A stretch of 12,507 bases of DNA from Treponema sp. UBA7590 (lineage in GTDB: Bacteria > Spirochaetota > Spirochaetia > Treponematales > Treponemataceae). The notes under the pieces were generated by a model that was not told the DNA's origin, made no database searches, and saw only the letters and a program-made list of their open reading frames with translations. Where the stretch lies: the NCBI GenBank assembly GCA_002478955.1, contig DLKK01000032.1, positions 308 to 12,814 on the forward strand, given 5' to 3'. Made by a program: the position numbers and the translations under genes. Of this stretch, positions 1 to 7,855 are shown in pieces. Positions within the stretch are counted from its first letter, which is position 1. Each line of letters begins with the position of its first letter.

Positions 1-1456
1 TTTAAGTGAAGTAATTCTTCAGATGGCGGATTTGGGAATAACGGATTTTACAGGATTTGATTTTATTTCACCACCAGGTACAGAAAATATCCGTGGCGCG
101 GTTGAAACTTTAAATATGCTTGGAGCATTGGATGCAGACAACTCGCTTTCCTCAATTGGAAAACTTATGGTCGCATTCCCGCTTGAGCCAAGAATCAGCC
201 GCATTATCGTTGAATCTATCATGCATTATCCGAATGTGCTTGAAGAAATTCTTGTTGCGGCTTCTTTTCTTAGCACAAACAGCCCGTTCATGCTTCCACC
301 AGGGGAAGAAATGGAAGCCAGACGCGCGCATCACGCATTCCGCGATATGCAAGGAGATTTTGTAAGTTATCTGAATCTTTTCAATGCATGGCTAAAATGC
401 GATGACAACGCAAAAAAGGAAAAATTCTGCAAAAAAAATTATCTTGATGAGCGGATTATGCGTGAAATTGAGAATATTGATGTCCAGCTGAAGGATATAA
501 TCTTTCATCTTAACATTCCGGTTCTTGGCGGAGGAAGCAAATCTGATTATCTCGCCTGCATTGGCTGCGGAATGATTCAGTTTGTCTGCATCAGAAAAAA
601 GCGCGAATGTTACCAATCCCTTACTGCGGACAATATTTTTATTCATCCGGGTTCGGTTATGTTCAAGCAGGATCCGCTTTACATTGTTGCCGGCGAAATT
701 GTAAGAACCAGCAGAATGTATGCTATGAGCGTTTCGCCGCTTACAAAATCAATTTTGGCACAAATTTCCCCAGACCTTTTAAAGCAACTCGAAAATATCC
801 GTACAAAGAAAACTCTAGAAAATCAGGCTGACGAATATGAGCAGCATATCTCAAAAAAACAGCGGGAACGGGAAAACAAAAATACTGATGAAAAAAATGA
901 AAACACAGTCAGCTTTGGCGGCGAAATTTTTACCGTAAAAATCAAGAAAGGTAAAAAACAGGCTGAACTTCCGTTCGATAATTTTGTGCGTGCTGCAAAA
1001 AATGAAGAAAATTCTGAAAAAATAAAATCTTTCGGTCCGCTTCTGTGCAAAATCATATTTCCAAATGGATTTACACTTCTTGAAAATGAAAAACTTACGA
1101 CGGCAATAAAACTCGCAAAAAAAATCAGTCTTGAGCCACTTTCTGAAAAAGAATGGAACCGCAAGCTGAACGTGAATATTTCTGAAGAAAATGCGGCAGA
1201 AAAAATAACTGAGGCCTGCAAGAAAATACTGAATGTTGCAGTAGCAAAACAGAAAAGCAAAGAGCTCGGATTTATCTGTCTTTTTACAGATGGAAAAGGA
1301 ACATTCTGGAATAAAGTTTCACGTGGGCTTCCAACAGCAATAAATGAAAGCCTTGCATCGCTGGAAACGCTTGCCGATGCTGAAAATATTTTTTCAGAGG
1401 AACAAAAACAGATTATCAACAAGGTTTATGGAACGTTGAACGAACTTTCAAAATAA
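1..1456 (+). CDS. DEAH-box ATP-dependent RNA helicase, C-terminal part (5' truncated by window edge)
   Basis: This is the 3' part of an HrpA/HrpB-type DEAH-box helicase. The reading frame is open from base 2, and the residues before the first ATG (base 23), LSEVILQ, continue the family motif into MADLGI, so that ATG is internal and the true start and ATPase motifs lie upstream. Counting from that ATG, residues 1-60 hold the end of the helicase core and the start of the HA2 domain (LGALD, then GKLMVAFPLEPRISR), HA2 runs to about 165, and an OB-fold lies near 205-245 (IHPGSVMF, then EIVRTSRMYAMSV). After that come a charged coiled-coil-like stretch (about 255-295) and roughly 180 residues that I do not recognise. 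The family unwinds RNA or RNA-protein complexes in the cytoplasm; the substrate here is unknown. The gene converges on the HEAT-repeat gene, leaving only 14 bases between their stop codons. The family is clear; HrpA versus HrpB is not. Confidence 0.88.
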   Translation, partial: LSEVILQMADLGITDFTGFDFISPPGTENIRGAVETLNMLGALDADNSLSSIGKLMVAFPLEPRISRIIVESIMHYPNVLEEILVAASFLSTNSPFMLPPGEEMEARRAHHAFRDMQGDFVSYLNLFNAWLKCDDNAKKEKFCKKNYLDERIMREIENIDVQLKDIIFHLNIPVLGGGSKSDYLACIGCGMIQFVCIRKKRECYQSLTADNIFIHPGSVMFKQDPLYIVAGEIVRTSRMYAMSVSPLTKSILAQISPDLLKQLENIRTKKTLENQADEYEQHISKKQRERENKNTDEKNENTVSFGGEIFTVKIKKGKKQAELPFDNFVRAAKNEENSEKIKSFGPLLCKIIFPNGFTLLENEKLTTAIKLAKKISLEPLSEKEWNRKLNVNISEENAAEKITEACKKILNVAVAKQKSKELGFICLFTDGKGTFWNKVSRGLPTAINESLASLETLADAENIFSEEQKQIINKVYGTLNELSK

Positions 1457-1470
1457 AAACAAAATGTAAA

Positions 1471-3195
1471 TTATTTTGCGTCTGCCTCTTTTTGCTCAAA
1501 ATCCTCATCGTCAAGTCCAAGTAGTTTTCTGGCTCTTGTTCGGTTTGAGGAATTTTTCTTGTCCTCGGCAAGTGTTTTTACCGCAGATTTTACAGTCTCA
1601 TAGCGCCCCGTCTTGTACATATCAAGCCCCAGAGCAGCAAGCTGTGCATCTTTTGACTGGACATAAAGAACCGCAACATCTGCAAACGCCGGTTTCATAT
1701 ATTTTGCAAGAATTTTTCCAAGCGCAAATTTCAATGAATTTCTCGCAGGATCATCCACAATTTCCTTCGCAAGTTCAGCAATTTCGTTTGTGCCGGCATT
1801 ATTTCCGCATTTCAATAGAGCCTCTGCCGCCATCAGTTTTGCAGAATCTGGAACTTTTTTATCTGTAATCTGTTTTACAAGAAAATCGTTTCCTTTCTGC
1901 GTGTCAAATTCCGCAATCGCAGGATAGCATTCTTTTTTCACAGAACGTTCAGAATCATTTTTTGCGCGGTAAATAAGAAAATCCATCGCATCTTTCATCT
2001 GCATTTCTTTTACAGCTTTTACAGCCTGAACACGGACTTTTACATGGTCATCACGGATTGCCTGGATAATCGTTGTCTTTGCTTTTTTTGAATTTGGAAA
2101 ATTCTGAAGCCCTTTTATGCAATATTCACGCATATTCGGATCGTCACTTTCAAAAAGTTTTACCAGAACTGGAATCGCCTCGTCTTTTTTCATATTTCCA
2201 AGAGCTTCCGCGGCATACATACGCACAAAACTGTTTTCATCCTCGTCTTGCGCAATTTTTATGATTGAATCAAAACTCTCAACCGCATTCATTTGCCCCA
2301 AAGTCCGCATAAGAGCCTGACGCTGGGCAGTTTCAAGGTCATCGCGCTCAAGAAATTTTGCAAGATACAAAGATTCTTTCGGCCCGCCGGTTTTTCCAAG
2401 AGCCGAAAGTGCTGATGTAAAATATTTTTCATCATCCGCATCAATAAGCTTTATAAGTGCCGGAGCCGCTGCCTTGCAATTCACCTCGGAAACATAACTC
2501 ATGCATTCCTGAACAAGCTCAAGCGGAACATCATAAGGATCATCAATAATCTCAACAGCATACGATGAAAGACAGGGATCTTTTTGACGCGCAAAATATC
2601 CAAGAATTTTTCCGCGGACATCATTACTTGCTGTCGACTGAAATAAATCATACAAAGCATCGCTGTAACGCGGATCATCCTCCTCAACAATTTTATCAAC
2701 GACAGAATTGATTTCTGAAGGAGTTCCAAATGAAAGTGTCATAGAATTAGAGTCGAATTCTGAGCCGTCATCATCTTTTTGCTGGGCTTCCTTTAATTTT
2801 TCCGGGTCAGGCTGTTTCGGGCGCATTTCGGCAGGAATCTCAACCTGAATTGAAGCAATATCATCGCCGTATTCGTCTGTTTCTGTTGAATTTTCAGCGT
2901 TTTCAGAAACTGAAGAATCTTCTGTAGAACCTGAAGAAACGGATTTGTCAGCTGAAGAAAATGCGCTGTTTTCATTGATTTCAGATTTTTCAGGTGAATC
3001 AGCAAAATTTCCAGAAGTCACAGAAGATTTCTGTTCGGTCAGCTCTTCCACAGCAGAACTTTCATCTGAGTTAGAAACTTCCGGCTCGTCTGAAATTTCC
3101 ACATTTTGCGCAGAAACAAAAATTCCGCCTGCAACGAACAAAAAAATCAACGCGAAAAAAATATTTTTCTTTGAAAAAAAACCAAATTTTTTCAC
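1471..3195 (-). CDS. Exported HEAT-repeat protein with acidic Ser/Glu-rich linker
   Basis: A 574-residue protein with a signal peptide (lysines at 2-3 and 9-10, hydrophobic core about 12-28, likely cleavage after VSA at 29). It is followed by a low-complexity Ser/Glu/Asp-rich linker (about 31-150) and then a superhelix of HEAT-like repeats (about 160-560), seen as recurring pairs such as ALSALGKTGG, YAAEALGNMKKDEAIPVLVKLF and AVKAVKEM. It should act in the periplasm or at the outer envelope as a binding scaffold; no catalytic motif is visible and the partner is unknown. The start is GTG, chosen because GTG and the tgt stop share the 4-base overlap GTGA and a GGGGAG ribosome-binding site inside the tgt 3' end lies 7 bases upstream. 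It is the last gene of the dut-lptF-lptG-tgt run, so it is probably co-translated with tgt. Export and repeat class are well supported; function is not. Confidence 0.85.
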   Translation of the reverse strand: MKKFGFFSKKNIFFALIFLFVAGGIFVSAQNVEISDEPEVSNSDESSAVEELTEQKSSVTSGNFADSPEKSEINENSAFSSADKSVSSGSTEDSSVSENAENSTETDEYGDDIASIQVEIPAEMRPKQPDPEKLKEAQQKDDDGSEFDSNSMTLSFGTPSEINSVVDKIVEEDDPRYSDALYDLFQSTASNDVRGKILGYFARQKDPCLSSYAVEIIDDPYDVPLELVQECMSYVSEVNCKAAAPALIKLIDADDEKYFTSALSALGKTGGPKESLYLAKFLERDDLETAQRQALMRTLGQMNAVESFDSIIKIAQDEDENSFVRMYAAEALGNMKKDEAIPVLVKLFESDDPNMREYCIKGLQNFPNSKKAKTTIIQAIRDDHVKVRVQAVKAVKEMQMKDAMDFLIYRAKNDSERSVKKECYPAIAEFDTQKGNDFLVKQITDKKVPDSAKLMAAEALLKCGNNAGTNEIAELAKEIVDDPARNSLKFALGKILAKYMKPAFADVAVLYVQSKDAQLAALGLDMYKTGRYETVKSAVKTLAEDKKNSSNRTRARKLLGLDDEDFEQKEADAK

Positions 3196-4325
3196 TGTAT
3201 TTCTCCCCGCTCATAACGCGCCAGAAAATTCTTTTTATATTCCTCAAAACGGTCATTGTCAATCGCAACATGGATTTCTTCCATCATATTGTGCAGAAAA
3301 TAAAGATTATGGTAACTTGCCAAAATTGAACTTAAAATTTCCTGCTCCTTGAAAAGATGCCTAAGATAAGCACGGCTGTAAGTACGGCAAACCTTGCAGT
3401 TGCATTCTGAATCAATCGGCTTAAAATCATGCTTGTATCGTTCCTGTTTTATTGAAAGCTGACCATCATGCGTAAAATAGGCGCCGTTTCTGGCATTTCT
3501 TGTGGGCAAAACGCAGTCAAACATATCAACTCCATCAGAAACTGCCTCAAGAATATATTCCGGTGTGCCAATTCCCATTACATACACAGGCTTTTCTTCC
3601 GGCAAAAACTGCATTGTATGTTTCAGGAAATCCGCAAAAACTTCAGAAGGTTCACCAACGCTAAGCCCACCGATTGCAATTCCCGGTAAATCTAGGCTTG
3701 AGACAAATTCTGCGCTTTTTTTGCGTAAATCCTCAAAGAAATTTCCCTGAACGATTGGAAAAAGCACACCTTTATATCCGCGTTCTTGCGCCAAAAGCCA
3801 CTGCTTTTTTGCCCGTTCCGCCCATGCGCTTGTAACCTGCAAAGCATGTTCAGCTTCCTTTCGTTCTACACCGTACCCGGAACAAACATCAAGTTGCATC
3901 TGAATGTCCGAATTGAATTTTACCTGAGTTTCAACAACATTTTCCGGCGTAAAAAGATGATAACTTCCATCCAGATGGCTTTGAAATTTCACGCCTTCAG
4001 GATTAATTTTCCGCAAAGAAGAAAGACTGAAAACCTGAAAACCGCCTGAATCCGTAAGAAAATTCCTTTCAAATTTTGAAAAACCGTGCAGACCGCCAGC
4101 TTCCTGAATCAAATCCGCACCTGGACGCAAAAAAAGATGATATGTGTTCGCAAGAATTATTTCAAAGCCGATTTCTTCAAGGTCATCCTTTGTAATTGCT
4201 TTTACCGTTGCGCTAGTTCCAACCGGCATAAAAACAGGAGTCCTGACAGTTCCGTGCGGAAGCTCAAGCAATCCGTTTCTTGCATGACCGTCCTTGCTTT
4301 TGTGCAAAACATTAAAAATCTTCAT
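3192..4325 (-). CDS. tgt: Queuine tRNA-ribosyltransferase (tRNA-guanine transglycosylase)
   Basis: A cytoplasmic enzyme that exchanges guanine 34 in the anticodon of GUN-type tRNAs (Asp, Asn, His, Tyr) for the queuosine precursor preQ1. The 377-residue length is normal for the bacterial family. Visible hallmarks: DSGGFQVFSLS with the catalytic Asp92; GGLSVGE at 219-225; the nucleophile Asp270 in MFDCVLPTRNARNG; and the zinc site Cys308, Cys310, Cys313 and His339 (CNCKVC, then ASYHN). The ATG at 4325 has a GAGG ribosome-binding site 5 bases upstream. It lies 51 bases after lptG and overlaps the HEAT-repeat gene by 4 bases, so it is probably part of the same transcript. No queuosine synthesis gene is in the window. 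From memory, the lptF-lptG-tgt neighbourhood also occurs in Borrelia-type spirochetes, which would support a spirochete origin. Confidence 0.97.
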   Translation of the reverse strand: MKIFNVLHKSKDGHARNGLLELPHGTVRTPVFMPVGTSATVKAITKDDLEEIGFEIILANTYHLFLRPGADLIQEAGGLHGFSKFERNFLTDSGGFQVFSLSSLRKINPEGVKFQSHLDGSYHLFTPENVVETQVKFNSDIQMQLDVCSGYGVERKEAEHALQVTSAWAERAKKQWLLAQERGYKGVLFPIVQGNFFEDLRKKSAEFVSSLDLPGIAIGGLSVGEPSEVFADFLKHTMQFLPEEKPVYVMGIGTPEYILEAVSDGVDMFDCVLPTRNARNGAYFTHDGQLSIKQERYKHDFKPIDSECNCKVCRTYSRAYLRHLFKEQEILSSILASYHNLYFLHNMMEEIHVAIDNDRFEEYKKNFLARYERGEIQ

Positions 4326-4376
4326 AAAAACCTCAAAAAAATATCATTTATTAAAATATAAAAATCAGTCCGAAAT

Positions 4377-5456
4377 TTATGTGCGTGCGTAATAAAGCAA
4401 AACAATGCTTATCACTATAAAAAGAAAAACAGGAAACCACGCACCCATCAGCGGAGAAATATATCCGCCGGCAGCAAGAATCATTGTGATCATCTGCGTT
4501 ACATAAAATAAAACAGCGGCAGCAACAGAAAGTGACAAACTTATCAAAAGAACATTTTTACGCGATTTTCCAGAAATTCCAATTGAAAGAAAAACGACAA
4601 TAAAAACAACTGAAGGAAATGCGAATTTCTTGTAATATTCAGAAAGTTCCTCCTGATAAGGCAAACCTGCCCTTTTCAAATGCTCAATATAATTTTTCGC
4701 CTGCTTTACATCAACATCCTGGATATTTTTTACATTGCTCTGAAAAACCTCATAACCTTCAGAAAGACGCTCCTTGTATTCATCCTTGACAGAATGCGAA
4801 ACAGTCATGATTCCATCCTCATAATCGTATTCAAGGCTGTTTCCAAGCCGCCACAACGAGGATTCTTCATTCCACAGCGCATAATCTGAATAAATAATCG
4901 CCTCAAGATTTTTTTCTTCATCCCTGAAAATAATGTACAGATTTGAAAGCCTTTTTGAGGAACTTTCGTAATGCCGCGCCTTGTAGACAATCAGTCCACC
5001 GTCAGAAATTACAACAATATTTGATTTGTTCAGGGATTTTTCTTTGTGAAGAAGAGAATTCTGAAGCTCATTTTTTTCCGCAAGAGTTGGAACAACCACA
5101 AAATTTTCAAAAAGAAACAGAACAACGCTCATTATAATAGAAAAAATCAGCAGAGGATAAACAAAATGAATCAACGAGACGCCCGAAGAAAAAATCGCGG
5201 TAAGTTCATTGTTCGCGTAAAGGTCGCTCAAAGTATATGCGACTGCAAATAGAATTCCAAGCGGCATTGCGTACCAGATTGTTTTTGGTAGATACAAAAG
5301 AATCACACGGGCAACATCAATTGCCGCGGCGTTATTTTGAATATAGCTCGTAAGATTCATAAGAAGATCCACAAGAATCAAAACCGGCGAAAAAAAACCA
5401 AGAGAACCTAAAAAAACAGGAATAAACCGCTGAAACAAATACCGATGTAATTTCAT
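4377..5456 (-). CDS. lptG: LptG-type permease (YjgP/YjgQ family)
   Basis: A 359-residue inner-membrane protein of the LptF/LptG family, the transmembrane half of the ABC exporter that lifts lipopolysaccharide or a related lipid out of the inner membrane. The layout is typical: TM1 near the N-terminus (MKLHRYLFQRFIPVFLG), TM2-TM3 to about residue 120, a soluble beta-rich periplasmic domain (about 125-275), then three C-terminal helices beginning at FAFPSVVFIVVFLSIGI. The frame is open upstream to an ATG at 5519, but I place the start at 5456 because the family normally begins with this MKLHRYL segment and because the ATG shares an ATGA overlap with the lptF stop. There is no strong ribosome-binding site, which suggests translational coupling. 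Pairing with the upstream paralogue supports LptG; assignment of F versus G rests on order and similarity. No lptB ATPase gene is present in the window. Confidence 0.88.
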   Translation of the reverse strand: MKLHRYLFQRFIPVFLGSLGFFSPVLILVDLLMNLTSYIQNNAAAIDVARVILLYLPKTIWYAMPLGILFAVAYTLSDLYANNELTAIFSSGVSLIHFVYPLLIFSIIMSVVLFLFENFVVVPTLAEKNELQNSLLHKEKSLNKSNIVVISDGGLIVYKARHYESSSKRLSNLYIIFRDEEKNLEAIIYSDYALWNEESSLWRLGNSLEYDYEDGIMTVSHSVKDEYKERLSEGYEVFQSNVKNIQDVDVKQAKNYIEHLKRAGLPYQEELSEYYKKFAFPSVVFIVVFLSIGISGKSRKNVLLISLSLSVAAAVLFYVTQMITMILAAGGYISPLMGAWFPVFLFIVISIVLLYYART

Positions 5457-6766
5457 TTTCGTTTTAAGACAAAATAAAGAGTAAGTCCAACTGCCCCAAT
5501 CAGAACATCTGGAAACCACATTGCAACAACCGCATTTATTCCGATTCTAAGCGAAAACATCTGCCCCAAAATCGTCATTGCCCAATAAAGAACGCTTATA
5601 ACAAGCCCAAAAATCAGACAGATAGTCTGGCCGTTGTGCTTTCCAAAAATAAAAGCCAGAGGAAGCGCAAGAATCGCAAAAAAGATTGAACAAAACGGAT
5701 TTGAAAATTTCTTGTGGAATTCCATTTTGTAAGTATTAAGCCGATATTTGCTTGTGTTCGGATTAGCTTTCATCATCCGGATTTGCCGCCCTAAATCGTA
5801 AGAAGTCATTTCGCGTGGTCTGACCTGAAGATTTGTGTCGAGAACCTGTGAATCCAGAATATTCAAAGTGGCCTTTGAAGAGCCAAGAATATCAAAATCT
5901 TCTCGGTTGCTTTTTTTTAGTGAAGTGACAACGGAATCATTCATGTTAAGCTGCAGAAGGACACCATCCTGTTTTGAAGAAATCATTTCCGTATCACGCG
6001 CGGAAATAATAGTCTGCGTGTCAGATGAACGTTCGTCAAAAAACACAAGATCTGAAATCTTTGAATCTTTTACGTTGCCGATTACGATTGTAAAATCATC
6101 AAAAGATTTTATTGAATTCGGCTCAATTATTACGCCCGGATTTGAATTTGTGATCTCATGCTTAAGCCTGTTGAATTTTATAGTTCCAATCGGCAAAAGA
6201 TAATCGTTCACAAAGAACGAAGCAAGAGAAATGACAATTCCAAGAATTATAACCGGAACCGCAATAAAAGAATATCCTAGCCCGGAAGCCCTGAAAATCA
6301 GAACCTCGTTGTCGCTCATAAGACGACCAAGACACATCAAAAAACCGACTAAAGTCGCGTCCGGCGCAGACTGGGCAATAACCGTCGGCAACGAATAAAC
6401 CATAAGACGCATTGTGTCACCGAGAGGAACATGTTTCTTTAAAATATCCGCAATAAGCAGAAGAATCTGGTTCACAAAAAAGACCAGAAAGAAAAAAAGA
6501 AATGCAACTGTAAAATACAGCAAAAGTTCCTTTATCAAATAGCGGACCAAAACATGATTTTTAAGTTCGCCTTTATGAAAAAACTTTACCTGAACAAAAT
6601 CGATTTTTTCCTTTATAAAATCAAATTTTTCTTTCAGATGATTTCTATAAAATCTGTGAAAAAGAGTTCTTGAGGCGCGAAAAAAATAATTCAGTTTGGA
6701 ATTCAAACTTTTCAAAAAAACAGAAAATGATTTTTTTAAAAGTTCAATGCCCGATTTTAAATTCAA
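5453..6766 (-). CDS. lptF: LptF-type permease (YjgP/YjgQ family) with long basic N-terminal extension
   Basis: A 437-residue inner-membrane permease, partner of the following lptG product in a lipid-exporting ABC complex. The family region starts near residue 73 (VLVRYLIKELLLYF) with TM1 to about 104, TM2-TM3 at about 120-186 (including LMSDNEVLIFRASGLGYS), a periplasmic beta domain, then three helices from about 355. The first roughly 70 residues are an added segment rich in Lys, Arg and Phe. The start is inferred to be TTG at 6766: it shares a TTGA overlap with the dut stop and has GGAG 7 bases upstream. The first in-frame ATG is only at about residue 119, inside the transmembrane region, so the start must be a non-ATG codon here or a little downstream. 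A start just before the VLVRYLIKEL segment would give a standard-length protein and cannot be excluded. Confidence 0.87.
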   Translation of the reverse strand: MNLKSGIELLKKSFSVFLKSLNSKLNYFFRASRTLFHRFYRNHLKEKFDFIKEKIDFVQVKFFHKGELKNHVLVRYLIKELLLYFTVAFLFFFLVFFVNQILLLIADILKKHVPLGDTMRLMVYSLPTVIAQSAPDATLVGFLMCLGRLMSDNEVLIFRASGLGYSFIAVPVIILGIVISLASFFVNDYLLPIGTIKFNRLKHEITNSNPGVIIEPNSIKSFDDFTIVIGNVKDSKISDLVFFDERSSDTQTIISARDTEMISSKQDGVLLQLNMNDSVVTSLKKSNREDFDILGSSKATLNILDSQVLDTNLQVRPREMTSYDLGRQIRMMKANPNTSKYRLNTYKMEFHKKFSNPFCSIFFAILALPLAFIFGKHNGQTICLIFGLVISVLYWAMTILGQMFSLRIGINAVVAMWFPDVLIGAVGLTLYFVLKRK

Positions 6767-7209
6767 CCTTTTACTCCAGTAGAACCGAATCCGTTTGCAC
6801 CACGTTCAGTTTCACCAAGCGAGTCCGCTTTCACAAAAATTCCCTGCGTAACAGGAGCCACAATAAGCTGCGCGATTCTGTCCCCATTGTTCACCACAAA
6901 ATCTGAATCACCAAAATTCGCAAGAATAACCATGAGTTCTCCACGGTAGTCGCTGTCAATTGTTCCAGGAGTATTCAGAACCATAACTCCATTTTTTGCA
7001 GCAAGCCCGGAACGCGGACGAACCTGAATTTCATATCCCTCTGGAATTTCAAAGAAAAGTCCAGTAGGAACAATTCCTCGTTTCCCAGCCTGAATCACAA
7101 CAGGTTTTTCAATCAGCGCGCAGACATCAGCACCAGCCGCGCCCAAAGTTTTATAAACAGGAAGAGCAGCACCTTCCTTTGGCATACATTTTACTTCAAC
7201 AGAATTCAT
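6763..7209 (-). CDS. dut: Deoxyuridine 5'-triphosphate nucleotidohydrolase (dUTPase)
   Basis: A trimeric dUTPase that hydrolyses dUTP to dUMP and pyrophosphate, keeping uracil out of DNA and feeding dTMP synthesis. At 148 residues it has the usual length, and all five family motifs are visible in order: GAAGADVCA (23-31), PRSGLA (65-70), GTIDSDYRGE with the catalytic Asp85 (82-91), NNGDRIAQLIVAPV (107-120) and the C-terminal Arg/Phe arm RGANGFGSTG (136-145). The ATG at 7209 matches the normal family start. No ribosome-binding site is placed upstream; instead a near-consensus promoter ends six bases before the ATG. It is the first gene of the minus-strand run and overlaps lptF by four bases. 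Confidence 0.97.
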   Translation of the reverse strand: MNSVEVKCMPKEGAALPVYKTLGAAGADVCALIEKPVVIQAGKRGIVPTGLFFEIPEGYEIQVRPRSGLAAKNGVMVLNTPGTIDSDYRGELMVILANFGDSDFVVNNGDRIAQLIVAPVTQGIFVKADSLGETERGANGFGSTGVKG

Positions 7210-7215
7210 TCTTCA

Positions 7216-7244
7216 ATTATATCAGAATAAAATCTAAATGTCAT
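7216..7244 (-). promoter_or_regulatory. Strong promoter for the dut-lptF-lptG-tgt-HEAT operon
   Basis: Read on the minus strand, ATGACA (7244-7239) and TATAAT (7221-7216) are separated by exactly 17 bases, with 5 of 6 and 6 of 6 matches to the vegetative consensus. The -10 box ends six bases before the dut ATG, so transcription would be expected to start at or within a base or two of that ATG. This is the only clear promoter I find for the five-gene run. Confidence 0.75.
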
Positions 7245-7380
7245 TTGCCAGGAAAGATTTTTGAAGCCGAAAAACAGCCCGGAAACAAACAGATTTTTAA
7301 TTGTGATTCCGGTTCAACGTAATTCAAAAAACACCGAAAAGCAATTGCCATTATAAAAAAAAAGCGTTATTTTTTTTCTG

Positions 7381-7794
7381 ATGTGGATAATTTTTGCACT
7401 AGGATCGGCAGTTTTTGCCGCATTAACCTCAATTCTTGCAAAAGTCGGAATTGAAGGTGTAAATTCAAATCTTGCAACTGCCATCAGAACTTTTGTTGTG
7501 CTTCTGATGGCATGGGGAATGGTTTTTATAACCCATTCAGAAGCCGGAATTTCCAGCATTGAAAAGAAAAGCTGGATTTTTTTGATTCTTTCCGGACTTT
7601 CAACAGGAATCTCATGGCTCTGCTATTACAAGGCTCTGCAAGTTGGCACCGCCTCAAAGGTTGTTCCGATTGACAAGATGAGCACAGTTTTAACGCTAAT
7701 CCTGGCATTCATTTTCCTGCACGAATCTTTCACCGCAAAATCGTTGATTGGAATAATTCTTTTAACCGCAGGAACTTTAATAATGGTACTATAA
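7381..7794 (+). CDS. Half-size EamA-family (DMT superfamily) membrane transporter
   Basis: A 137-residue integral membrane protein made of a single EamA unit, with about five hydrophobic helices (roughly 2-20, 31-50, 66-86, 95-113 and 118-136). Segments such as SNLATAIRT, ISWLCYYKALQVGTAS and LAFIFLHE are typical of this group. Most DMT transporters carry two such units (about 300 residues), so this one probably works as a dimer. The family moves small metabolites or drugs across the cytoplasmic membrane; no substrate can be assigned. The start is firm because an in-frame stop lies just upstream (7354-7356) and MWIIFALGSAVFAALTSILA is the usual opening of the family. No ribosome-binding site is seen: the ATG follows a run of T residues. 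It is divergent from dut and stands alone. Confidence 0.87.
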   Translation: MWIIFALGSAVFAALTSILAKVGIEGVNSNLATAIRTFVVLLMAWGMVFITHSEAGISSIEKKSWIFLILSGLSTGISWLCYYKALQVGTASKVVPIDKMSTVLTLILAFIFLHESFTAKSLIGIILLTAGTLIMVL

Positions 7795-7814
7795 AATAAA
7801 ATTTGCTAATAAAA

Positions 7815-7843
7815 TTGCACAAATCAAAAAAAAATGATAGAAT
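7815..7843 (+). promoter_or_regulatory. Promoter of tRNA-Ala
   Basis: TTGCAC (7815-7820) and TAGAAT (7838-7843) are spaced by 17 bases, and the -10 box is preceded by TGA, giving an extended -10. Transcription should start near 7850, just before the tRNA 5' end at 7856. Confidence 0.7.
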
Positions 7844-7855
7844 AAAATATCTTTT

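Noticed and set aside
23..25. ATG at 23 as the start of the helicase
   Set aside because: The frame is open to the window edge and the residues before it continue the conserved helicase motif.
1449..1478. Perfect 8-base inverted repeat CAAAATAA/TTATTTTG covering both convergent stop codons, as a terminator
   Set aside because: The stem is nearly all A-T, the loop is 14 bases and no separate T-run follows on either strand; both genes simply end in a lysine codon plus TAA.
5457..5519. Longer lptG start at 5519
   Set aside because: The extra 21 residues overlap the end of lptF and look nothing like the family; the ATG at 5456 with the ATGA overlap is a much better start.
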